From CAJCIY01 sp036379355 (GTDB lineage Bacteria > Actinomycetota > Actinomycetes > Mycobacteriales > CAJCIY01): 26,405 bases of DNA. Where the stretch lies: positions 1 through 26,405 of the forward strand of contig DASVGV010000045.1 of assembly GCA_036379355.1 (NCBI GenBank), read 5' to 3'. The notes under the pieces were generated by a model. The model ran no database searches. It saw only the letters and a list, made by a program, of their open reading frames with translations, and was not told where the DNA came from. Made by a program: the position numbers and the translations under genes. This document shows positions 7,035 to 13,341 of the stretch, one piece after another. Each line of letters opens with the position of its first letter. The first letter of the stretch is position 1.

Positions 7035-7919
7035 ATGGCGAAACGGGTCCGGACGGCAGTGATCCCTGCGGCCGGTCTCGGAACCCGGTTCCTGCCGGCG
7101 ACCAAGGCCGTACCGAAGGAGCTGCTGCCGGTCGTCGACACGCCCGCCATCGAGTACGTCGTCGCGGAGGCCGCCGCCGCCGGCCTGCCGGAGGTGCTGC
7201 TCATCACCGGGCGCGGCAAGGTCGCCATCGTCGACCACTTCGACGCGAACCCCTGGCTGGAGCAGATCCTGACCGCCAAGGGGGACAACGACCGGCTCGC
7301 CGCGATCCGCCGTTCCAACGACCTGCTCCAGGTCCACTCGGTCCGTCAGGGCGAGCCGAAGGGGCTCGGCCACGCGGTGCTCCAGGCGGCGGCGCACGTG
7401 GGGGACAGCCCGTTCGTGGTGATGCTCGGCGACGACCTCATCGACGCCCGCGACCCCATCCTCGAGCGCATGATCGCGGTCCAGGAGCAGTACGGCGGCA
7501 GCGTCGTCGCGCTGCTGCAGGTGCCGGCGGACCAGATCTCCCTGTACGGCTGCGCGGCGGTGCGCGGGGAGCCCGACGGCGACGTCGTGGACATCGCCGA
7601 CCTGGTCGAGAAGCCGGCTGCGGACGACGCTCCGAGCAACCTGGCGGTGATCGGCCGGTACGTCCTGTCGCCGGACATCTTCGCGCTGCTCGAGCACACC
7701 GAGCCGGGCCGGGGCGGCGAGATCCAGCTGACGGACGCCATGGCGGTGCAGGCCCGGCGCGGCGAGCTGCGGGGCGTGGTCTTCTCCGGCCGGCGCTACG
7801 ACACCGGCGACCGCATCGGCTGGCTGAAGGCCACGGTCCAGCTGGCCTGCGAGCGCACCGACATCGGCCCGGAGCTCCGGGCGTGGATCAAGGACTTCGC
7901 CCGCGAGCTGCCGTCGTGA
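7035..7919 (+). CDS. galU: UTP--glucose-1-phosphate uridylyltransferase
   Basis: A 294-residue cytoplasmic enzyme making UDP-glucose from UTP and glucose-1-phosphate, feeding cell-envelope polysaccharide, glycolipid and trehalose synthesis. The nucleotide-binding motif AAGLGTRFLPATKAVPKELLPV is at residues 12-33. FVVMLGDDLID (metal-binding Asp), LVEKPAADDAPSN and GRRYDTGDRIGWLKA are family hallmarks, and the length is normal. It starts the operon galU-glp-acetyltransferase: its TGA overlaps the GTG of glp (GTGA). The order matches Rv0993-Rv0995 of M. tuberculosis. Confidence 0.97.
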   Translation: MAKRVRTAVIPAAGLGTRFLPATKAVPKELLPVVDTPAIEYVVAEAAAAGLPEVLLITGRGKVAIVDHFDANPWLEQILTAKGDNDRLAAIRRSNDLLQVHSVRQGEPKGLGHAVLQAAAHVGDSPFVVMLGDDLIDARDPILERMIAVQEQYGGSVVALLQVPADQISLYGCAAVRGEPDGDVVDIADLVEKPAADDAPSNLAVIGRYVLSPDIFALLEHTEPGRGGEIQLTDAMAVQARRGELRGVVFSGRRYDTGDRIGWLKATVQLACERTDIGPELRAWIKDFARELPS

Positions 7920-9151
7920 CGTCCCCGCCGGTCGCGGACGTGTCGGTCGACGAGCAGCTCGCGACCGTGCTCGCCGCGATCGCCCCGCTCGAACCGCTCG
8001 AGCTGCAACTGGTGGAAGCGGCCGGTGCCCTGCTGGCCGAGGACGTGGTCGCACCGCGACCGTTGCCGATGTTCGACTACGCCGCCGTCGACGGGTACGC
8101 GGTCCAGCTCGCCGACGTGGGGCACGCCAGCCGCGCGCACCCGGCGCGCCTCCCGGTGGTCGGCGGCGGGCCGGTGGCCGCCCTCTCGGTGCAGCCGGGT
8201 ATCGCGGTGCGGGTCGCGGCCGGCGTCGCGTTGCCGGCCGGCGCCGAGGCGGTCGTACCGCTCGGCTGGACCGAGCCCGGGGACGGGACCGTCGCGATCC
8301 AGCGCAGCCCGTCGGCCAACCAGCTCGTCCGCCGGCGCGGGGACGACGTGGCCGAGGGCTCGACCGTGCTGACGCGCGGCATGCAGCTGGGCGCCGTCCA
8401 GGCCGGCATCCTGGCCTCCCTCGGTCTGAGCCGGGTACGCGTGCACCCGCGGCCGCGCGTCGTGGTGCTGTCCACGGGCGACGCGCTGCTGGAGGCGGGC
8501 GAGCTCGTCGAAGGCGGCCACAGCTTCGACGGCAACTCGCACGCGCTGGCCACCGCCGCCCGCGAGGCCGGCGGGACCCCGTACCGCCTGCCGGCCGTCC
8601 GCAACACCGTCGACGCGCTGTCCGCGGTGCTCGAGGACCACCTCATCCAGGCCGACCTCGTGGTCGTCTCCGCGCGTCTGCGTCCCGGCGGGTACGACCC
8701 GCTGCCGGAGGTCCTCGACCGGCTCGGCGAGGTGAGCGTGCACCACGTCGCGCTCGACCCTGGTGCGCTGCACGTCTTCGGGCGCATCGGGGACGAGGGC
8801 ACCCCGGTGTTCGTCCTGCCCGCCGACCCCGTCGCGGCCATGGTCGGCTTCGAGATCTTCGTCCGCCCGGCGATCCGGCGGATGCTCGGCGCGACCGCCA
8901 CCGGCCGGCCGCAGGTCCGGGCCCAGGTCACGCGCGCCGTCCGGACGGTTCCCGGGAAGCGGCAGTACGTCCGCGCCCAGCTGCGCCACGACGCGACGCG
9001 CGGCTACCTCGCGACGCCGGTGGCCGCGGGCGCGCCGACACTCAGCGCGCTGGCGGCGTCGAACGCGCTGCTCGTGGTCCCCGAGGACGCGCAGAAGGTC
9101 GAGGCCGGCGCCGCCCTCGACGCCGTGCTGCTCGAACGCCGGGGCGTGTGA
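7916..9151 (+). CDS. glp: MoeA/gephyrin-like protein, probably the divisome protein Glp
   Basis: A 411-residue MoeA-fold protein. FDYAAVDGYAV, the barrel region, the MoCF-binding-like domain with VVVLSTGDALLEAGELV, and the C-terminal barrel (PQVRAQVTRAVR...) are in MoeA order. Two catalytic motifs are altered: the usual SGGVSxGxYD reads VSARLRPGGYD, and LPGNPVS reads LPADPVAAMVGFEIFVRP. Together with its place after galU and two genes before sepX/glpR, this points to the actinobacterial gephyrin-like Glp, which in Corynebacterium binds FtsZ and the membrane receptor GlpR, rather than to a molybdenum insertase. The GTG start overlaps the galU stop. No other molybdopterin gene is nearby. Loss of catalysis is inferred from the motifs. 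Confidence 0.85.
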   Translation: MTSPPVADVSVDEQLATVLAAIAPLEPLELQLVEAAGALLAEDVVAPRPLPMFDYAAVDGYAVQLADVGHASRAHPARLPVVGGGPVAALSVQPGIAVRVAAGVALPAGAEAVVPLGWTEPGDGTVAIQRSPSANQLVRRRGDDVAEGSTVLTRGMQLGAVQAGILASLGLSRVRVHPRPRVVVLSTGDALLEAGELVEGGHSFDGNSHALATAAREAGGTPYRLPAVRNTVDALSAVLEDHLIQADLVVVSARLRPGGYDPLPEVLDRLGEVSVHHVALDPGALHVFGRIGDEGTPVFVLPADPVAAMVGFEIFVRPAIRRMLGATATGRPQVRAQVTRAVRTVPGKRQYVRAQLRHDATRGYLATPVAAGAPTLSALAASNALLVVPEDAQKVEAGAALDAVLLERRGV

Positions 9152-9152
9152 C

Positions 9153-9770
9153 GTGCCCGTGCCGGACCTGCGGCACGGGCCGCTGACGCTGCGTGCGCTG
9201 CGCCGCCGCGACGCGGCGGCGTGGGTGGCGGCCCGCCTCGAGAACGAGGACTGGCTGGTGCACTGGGAGGCGATGCCGCCGGACCAGCCGTACGTCTCGT
9301 GGGCCGAGCGGCACACGACCGCGGGCTTCCTGCACCTGCTGCGGACCCAGCGAGCGGCCGTCCGTGCGGGCTCCGCGATCCCGTTCGGGATCTTCTGGGG
9401 CGACGAGCTGTGCGGTCAGGTCAACGTCGGCAACGTCGTCCGCGGCGCGTTCAACTCGGCGTACCTCGGCTACTGGGTCTCGCGGTCGGTCGCCGGCCGC
9501 GGCGTCATGCCGACGGCGGTGGCCCTCGTCGCCGACCACTGCTTCCGCACCGCGGGCCTGCACCGCCTGGAGGCGAACATCCGCCCCGAGAACGTGGCAT
9601 CGGTCCGCGTCGCGGAGAAGTGCGGGTTCAGCTGTGAGGGAAGGCGCCGGCGCTACCTCGCCATCGACGGCGACTACCGCGACCACGTGGGGTACGTGCT
9701 GTTGGCGGAGGATCTGCCGGGGGGCGTGCTGTCGGCGCTGGTCGCGAACGGCGACGCGGTCCGGGCCTGA
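9153..9770 (+). CDS. GNAT acetyltransferase, RimJ/RimL type
   Basis: A 205-residue GCN5-type N-acetyltransferase using acetyl-CoA. It starts LTLRALRRRDAAAWVAARLEN, has IPFGIFWGDELCGQVNVGNVV, the acetyl-CoA loop VAGRGVMPTAVALVADH, and the closing HRLEANIRPENVASVRVAEKCGF with a Y/H-rich end (HVGYVLL). It resembles RimJ, which acetylates the N-terminus of ribosomal protein S5, but related enzymes modify other substrates, so the target is open. GTG 9153 begins two bases after the glp stop; GTG 9159 is a possible alternative. It is the third gene of the galU operon and corresponds in place to Rv0995. Confidence 0.88.
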   Translation: MPVPDLRHGPLTLRALRRRDAAAWVAARLENEDWLVHWEAMPPDQPYVSWAERHTTAGFLHLLRTQRAAVRAGSAIPFGIFWGDELCGQVNVGNVVRGAFNSAYLGYWVSRSVAGRGVMPTAVALVADHCFRTAGLHRLEANIRPENVASVRVAEKCGFSCEGRRRRYLAIDGDYRDHVGYVLLAEDLPGGVLSALVANGDAVRA

Positions 9771-9930
9771 CGGGCAGACACCCGACGGTCAGGAAATTCG
9801 TACCTGCGGACGCGGTGACACGCCGCTCGGTTGCGCCGCTCGGGGGCGCCCCGTGGCTAGCGTCGAGGCAACCCCATTCGCCCCGTACGCACTTCCCCCG
9901 TGCACCGTGTGAAGGCTTGGTGATCGGCTC

Positions 9931-10860
9931 GTGAGTGCAGCCGTCCTCGCCGTTCTCGTGGTCCTCTGGCTGGTCGTGCTGGTGCCGATGTTCCTGCATC
10001 GGCACGACCGGAACATCGAGGGTGCCGCCGCCGACCGGTTCGCCGGTGCGATGCGCGTGCTGTCGCGCCGGCGGGGCCGCCGCGGGGGCCTGGTCGACCG
10101 TCGCTACCTGCTCGGGTCCTCGGCCCCGTCGGCCGAGCGGGCCGAGGTGATCTCCCGCGCGCTGCAGGCCTCCGCGGCGACCGAGCCGGTGGAGTCGCAG
10201 CCGCGGCCGCCATCCGCGAGCCGGCGCGCCGCCCGCATCGCCGCCCGCCGGCGCGGCCTGGCCGTCATGGTGGGCGTGATCCTCGTCAGCCTGCTGGTGG
10301 CGGTGCTGCTCGGCGGCTTCTGGTGGGCCGTGCAAGGCCTCGCCGACGTCCTCGCGGCGGCGGGCCTCGCCCAGTTGCGGGCGTCTGCTCTCGCCGACCG
10401 TTTCGTCGCGCCGCCGGTCCGGTCGTCGTCGCGTCCGGCAGCGGCCCTGACCACCGAACCCGTGTCCCCGCGCCGCCCGCTGCCGGTCGAACGCCACCGG
10501 CCCGCGCACATGGTGCCGGAAATGCCTGCGGCACAGGGGCTTGCGTACGCATCGGGTCACGACGTCGCACCGCCTGTGGTGCGCGGTGCGGGCAAGCAGA
10601 TCGTGTTCGACGCGGTCACCGAGACCCCGCTGGTGGACGCGCCGCAGGTCCGCAAGGTGCCGCCGAAGCCGACGCACCGCCCGCCCGTCCACGTCGGCGT
10701 GCCGGACGACTTCTACGAGCGGCCGGTCTCGCCGCCGGCCCCCGAGCGGGTGCGCCAGCCGCACGTACCGCTGCTCGACGAGGTCGACACCGACCCCGAC
10801 ACGATGACCGCCGGCCTGGACCTGCTCGACGGCATCCTCGACCGCGCCTCGGGCGAGTAA
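9931..10860 (+). CDS. sepX: Divisome membrane protein SepX/GlpR
   Basis: A 309-residue protein. It opens with an N-terminal TM whose ending is a family mark (VLWLVVLVPMFLHRHD, about 8-23), followed by an Arg-rich cytoplasmic segment with MRVLSRRRGRR and LVDRRYLLGSS. A second TM lies at about 108-130 (VMVGVILVSLLVAVLLGGFWW). A long Pro-rich disordered tail ends with an acidic stretch (DEVDTDPDTMTAGLDLLDGIL). SepX in Streptomyces and GlpR in Corynebacterium are membrane partners of the division machinery, GlpR acting with Glp; both partners are present here. GTG 9931 has no clear ribosome site. The 160-base gap before it contains a TAGCGT box (9858-9863) that may give it its own promoter. Confidence 0.85.
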   Translation: MSAAVLAVLVVLWLVVLVPMFLHRHDRNIEGAAADRFAGAMRVLSRRRGRRGGLVDRRYLLGSSAPSAERAEVISRALQASAATEPVESQPRPPSASRRAARIAARRRGLAVMVGVILVSLLVAVLLGGFWWAVQGLADVLAAAGLAQLRASALADRFVAPPVRSSSRPAAALTTEPVSPRRPLPVERHRPAHMVPEMPAAQGLAYASGHDVAPPVVRGAGKQIVFDAVTETPLVDAPQVRKVPPKPTHRPPVHVGVPDDFYERPVSPPAPERVRQPHVPLLDEVDTDPDTMTAGLDLLDGILDRASGE

Positions 10861-10876
10861 CGCGACCTGTCGCTGG

Positions 10877-10882
10877 TAGCCT
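10877..10882 (+). promoter_or_regulatory. -10 box for tRNA-Ala
   Basis: TAGCCT lies 14 bases before the mature 5' end of the tRNA, leaving a short leader. A clear -35 was not found. Confidence 0.4.
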
Positions 10883-10896
10883 GACGGTCCCGTTCA

Positions 10897-10970
10897 GGGG
10901 CTGTGGCGCAGTCCGGTAGCGCACCTCGTTCGCATCGAGGGGGTCAGGGGTTCGAATCCCCTCAGCTCCA
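10897..10970 (+). tRNA. tRNA-Ala (anticodon CGC)
   Basis: The full cloverleaf can be folded by eye. The acceptor stem GGGGCTG/CAGCTCC carries the G3-U70 pair that identifies alanine tRNAs. The D stem is GCGC/GCGC. The anticodon stem CCTCG/CGAGG encloses loop TTCGCAT with anticodon CGC (reads GCG). The T arm is AGGGG-TTCGAAT-CCCCT, followed by discriminator A. CCA is not encoded. The 3' part is the integration site of the element that follows, and its T-rich downstream sequence now lies at the far end of that element. Confidence 0.97.
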
Positions 10971-10972
10971 CT
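10949..10972 (+). repeat. attL core (tRNA 3' end)
   Basis: A 24-base identical repeat shared with 23615-23638. It covers the T loop to the discriminator base of tRNA-Ala plus CT. Sequences diverge on both sides. Confidence 0.92.
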
Positions 10973-11029
10973 GTCCACAAATGCCGGTTGACCTGCACTG
11001 ATGGTCGCCGAGTCGATCTACGTTCGCTT

Positions 11030-11054
11030 CCGAGGCATAACCGAGGCATAACGG
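11030..11054 (+). repeat. Tandem CCGAGGCATAAC motifs near attL, candidate integrase arm sites
   Basis: Two direct copies of CCGAGGCATAAC spaced 11 bases apart start at 11030 and 11041. The second, extended to CCGAGGCATAACGG, recurs exactly on the opposite strand at 23492-23505 near attR. They lie 20 bases before the integrase ATG, so they may also bear on its expression. Confidence 0.6.
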
Positions 11055-11073
11055 TTGATCTTGGAGGCGCGTC

Positions 11074-12330
11074 ATGGCGAGCGTCGTCACCCGCAAGCAT
11101 CGCTCCGGCGAGTGCACGTACAAGGTTCAGTTCCTGCTTGGCGGTCGCCGTGGAGCACCGTGGCAGTCCGAGACGTTCACTGACCGTCGGTCGGCGCTGA
11201 AGTTCGCCGCGCTCGTCGACGCGGCCGATCAGCGGTGGCCGGACGGCTGGGTGAAGGGCGTCGGGTTCGGCGAGGCGCCAGAGCCGGCGGAAGAGCATCC
11301 GCTGCTGGCGTTCGGCATCGCGTACGTGCGCCGGTTGACGAGCACGGGGCCGGACACGCAGACGAAGTACGTCCAGCAACTCACTTCGCTCAACCAGTGG
11401 TTGACCGAGATCATGCGAGTGACGCCCACGATCGAGAACATGACGTCCGACGACGACCGGGACTGGATCGTCGCCCGGCGGAGGGGAGGCGCGAGTCCGA
11501 AGACGATCGCGAACTACCACGGTCTGCTCGCTGCGGTGTTCAAGAGCGCGGTAGAGAAGGGCTTGATCGCTCGAAACCCGTGCGTGGGGGTGAAGCTGCC
11601 GCCAGTCGACGACGACACCGAGGACGACGACGACAAGGTGTTCCTGACCGAACGGGAGTTCGCGTTGCTTCGCGACTGCATCCGCGCGGCGGACCGCGAC
11701 TTGCTCACCATCGCGGTCGGGACTGGGCTGCGGTGGGGGGAGCTGACGGGGCTCAAGGTCAAGGACCTGGACCTCGACGGCTCCCCCGCCTCGCTGGCCG
11801 TGCGCCGGGCGTGGAAGAGCAACGGGCGCGGTGAGTTCGCGCTCGAACAGCATGCCGGGTTCTACCTCGGCAAGCCGAAGACGCGGGAGTCCCGGCGGCG
11901 GATCACCCTCGCCGGGCCGATCGTCGACGCACTGCGTCGGGCCGCCGCAGGTCGCGGCCCCGACGAACTGGTCTTCCCGGCGAATGGCGGCGGCCGGCTC
12001 GTGCACGGGAAGTGGTACCGCGGCTGGCAGCGCGCGATCAAGGCCGCGCAACTGCAGGGGCTGGCGAAGACGCCGCGGTTTCATGATCTCCGTCATTCAC
12101 ATGTCGCCTGGCTGATCTCTGCCGGGGTACCGCTGCCGGTGATCCAGAAGCGACTCGGCCACAAGAGCATCAAGATCACCGTAGATGTGTACGGCGGCCT
12201 GCTGTTCCAGACCCACGAGGTCGCCGACCTCGCGATCGAACGAGCCCTCGGCGGCGACAAGGTCGTCAGGGCGACCCGGCAGGGCGGCGCGCAGGCGGGC
12301 GAGCCGCTTGACGAACCGGCGACGGCGTAG
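11074..12330 (+). CDS. int: Tyrosine recombinase/integrase of the element
   Basis: A 418-residue phage-type integrase for site-specific insertion into tRNA-Ala. The N-terminal part (1-75) is an arm-binding-like domain with YKVQFLLGGRRG. A SAM-like core-binding domain spans about 80-185. The catalytic domain holds Arg220 (GLRWGEL), His337 and Arg340 (HDLRHSH), His363 (GHKSIKI) and nucleophile Tyr373 (VDVYG). All key residues are present, so it is probably active. GGAGG lies nine bases before the ATG. It reads away from attL, 101 bases from the tRNA, the usual layout of such elements. An acidic run (about 171-180, DDDTEDDDD) links two domains. Confidence 0.95.
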   Translation: MASVVTRKHRSGECTYKVQFLLGGRRGAPWQSETFTDRRSALKFAALVDAADQRWPDGWVKGVGFGEAPEPAEEHPLLAFGIAYVRRLTSTGPDTQTKYVQQLTSLNQWLTEIMRVTPTIENMTSDDDRDWIVARRRGGASPKTIANYHGLLAAVFKSAVEKGLIARNPCVGVKLPPVDDDTEDDDDKVFLTEREFALLRDCIRAADRDLLTIAVGTGLRWGELTGLKVKDLDLDGSPASLAVRRAWKSNGRGEFALEQHAGFYLGKPKTRESRRRITLAGPIVDALRRAAAGRGPDELVFPANGGGRLVHGKWYRGWQRAIKAAQLQGLAKTPRFHDLRHSHVAWLISAGVPLPVIQKRLGHKSIKITVDVYGGLLFQTHEVADLAIERALGGDKVVRATRQGGAQAGEPLDEPATA

Positions 12331-12349
12331 CCGCCCGAGCTCCGCGGGG

Positions 12350-12670
12350 TCAGCTGGCGGTGTGCGCTGCGAGGTAGTCGGCGAGCGCCGCGCGGATCAC
12401 GTCACTCGGGCGACGGTGCTGCGCCTCCGCGAGTGCCGCGAGCTGCTCGTTCACCTCGACCGGCAGACGCACCTGGCGGACCGGCGAGTGCTGACCGGCG
12501 CGGGCCTTCGGGTCGATCGACGGGCGGCCACCAGTGGCACGCTCGAGTAGGTCGCGGCCGAACGCGGCGGCGTCCTTGCTCCGCAGCGCGGTGGTCGAGT
12601 CGGGCTTGAGCGTCATCTCGGTCTCGGCCCAGTCCGCGGCCCGCTGGTAGCTTTTGTCGGTGGTACTCAT
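12350..12670 (-). CDS. Ribbon-helix-helix antitoxin, probable
   Basis: A 106-residue protein. Its C-terminal part (VRQVRLPVEVNEQLAALAEAQHRRPSDVIRAALADYL) is a ribbon-helix-helix DNA-binding domain; the N-terminal half is polar and would be the toxin-neutralising arm. Its ATG overlaps the TGA of the upstream toxin-like gene (ATGA), so the pair is translationally coupled in toxin-first order, as in BrnTA. It would bind the toxin and repress the shared promoter. Its 3' end converges on the integrase with 19 bases between stops. A role in stabilising the integrated element is inferred. Confidence 0.75.
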   Translation of the reverse strand: MSTTDKSYQRAADWAETEMTLKPDSTTALRSKDAAAFGRDLLERATGGRPSIDPKARAGQHSPVRQVRLPVEVNEQLAALAEAQHRRPSDVIRAALADYLAAHTAS

Positions 12671-12942
12671 TGGCCGTCTCTCATCCGGTCGAGGTGCTTC
12701 TGGCGGGCGATCATGACGTGGAAGATGCGCAGGTCACGGGGAGGGAGCACTTCCACCATCACCTCTAGCAATGCGCCGCCGGGTCGTCGCGGCGGCCCGA
12801 TGAACAAGGTGGGCCGCACCCTGCCTGGAGGGCGTGGCTCATCGAACTCCGACTCGACGTAGTGCGCGTGGCGGATGGCGTGCAGCGCGTCCTCGTGCGG
12901 GATGTCGTGCTTGTCGGCGCTCGGTGCCCACGTCACCGCCAC
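12667..12942 (-). CDS. Putative BrnT-like toxin
   Basis: About 91 residues. The KHDIPHEDALHAIRHAHYV motif resembles the KHG...F(E)A motif of BrnT and related RNase-like toxins, and LFIGPPRRPG...LLEVMVEV and RIFHVMIARQKHLDRM give the remaining strands of that fold. The context, with a coupled RHH protein downstream, supports a toxin. GTG 12942 is the preferred start because the -10-like TACACT ends seven bases before it, which would make the mRNA leaderless; the frame extends to a GTG at 12960 that lies inside the promoter palindrome, so that start is unlikely. Activity is not shown by the sequence. Confidence 0.6.
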   Translation of the reverse strand: MAVTWAPSADKHDIPHEDALHAIRHAHYVESEFDEPRPPGRVRPTLFIGPPRRPGGALLEVMVEVLPPRDLRIFHVMIARQKHLDRMRDGQ

Positions 12943-12948
12943 CCATAA

Positions 12949-12960
12949 AGTGTAGTACAC
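12949..12960 (-). promoter_or_regulatory. Promoter -10 with overlapping palindrome before the toxin-antitoxin pair
   Basis: The 11-base palindrome GTGTAGTACAC (12950-12960) overlaps TACACT (12954-12949 on the minus strand), a good -10 seven bases before GTG 12942. This is where an autoregulating antitoxin would bind. Confidence 0.45.
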
Positions 12961-12987
12961 AACGTGGGCGTGGGGAACCGGTCGCGT

Positions 12988-13341
12988 CTACGCGACTGGT
13001 CGCGGGCGTCGCGCCCGCGGGCTCAGGCCTGAACCGGCGGCCGCGGTTGCGGTCGGTGGGGTCTGTTCGCCGGCCGTGATGATCTGGCGGAGGTGGTCGG
13101 CGGTGAAGCGGACGTGCTTGCCGAGCCGGGTGTGCGTCACGGCGCCGGCGGTGACCTTCTTGCGGAGCCAGCCCTCTGGCACGCGGAGCAGCCGGGCCGC
13201 TTCCGCGATGGTGTACATCGGTGGTACTTCGTCCGTCGGGACGGCGGCGACCCGGCCGGCCGCCGCGAGGCGCCGGGCAGCAGGGCTTTCGACCGGAAGC
13301 CGCTGCGCTGCAGGTAGTTGGTGCACTGCGGGCTGCGTCAT
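12988..13341 (-). CDS. Excisionase-like winged HTH protein
   Basis: A 117-residue protein. The central part (MYTIAEAARLLRVPEGWLRKKVTAGAVTHTRLGKHVRFTADHLRQII, about 42-88) is the MerR-like DNA-binding fold of excisionase-family proteins; flanks are Ala/Pro-rich. It probably bends DNA at the arm sites and steers the integrase toward excision. The ATG overlaps the relaxase stop (ATGA), so its synthesis is coupled to relaxase translation. The in-frame ATG at residue 42 would give a shorter version with the whole domain. The family is secure; the excision role is inferred from the context. Confidence 0.82.
   Translation of the reverse strand: MTQPAVHQLPAAQRLPVESPAARRLAAAGRVAAVPTDEVPPMYTIAEAARLLRVPEGWLRKKVTAGAVTHTRLGKHVRFTADHLRQIITAGEQTPPTATAAAGSGLSPRARRPRPVA

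Noticed and set aside
12958..12960. GTG 12960 as start of the toxin gene
   Set aside because: It would place the coding start inside the promoter palindrome and -10 box; GTG 12942 fits better.
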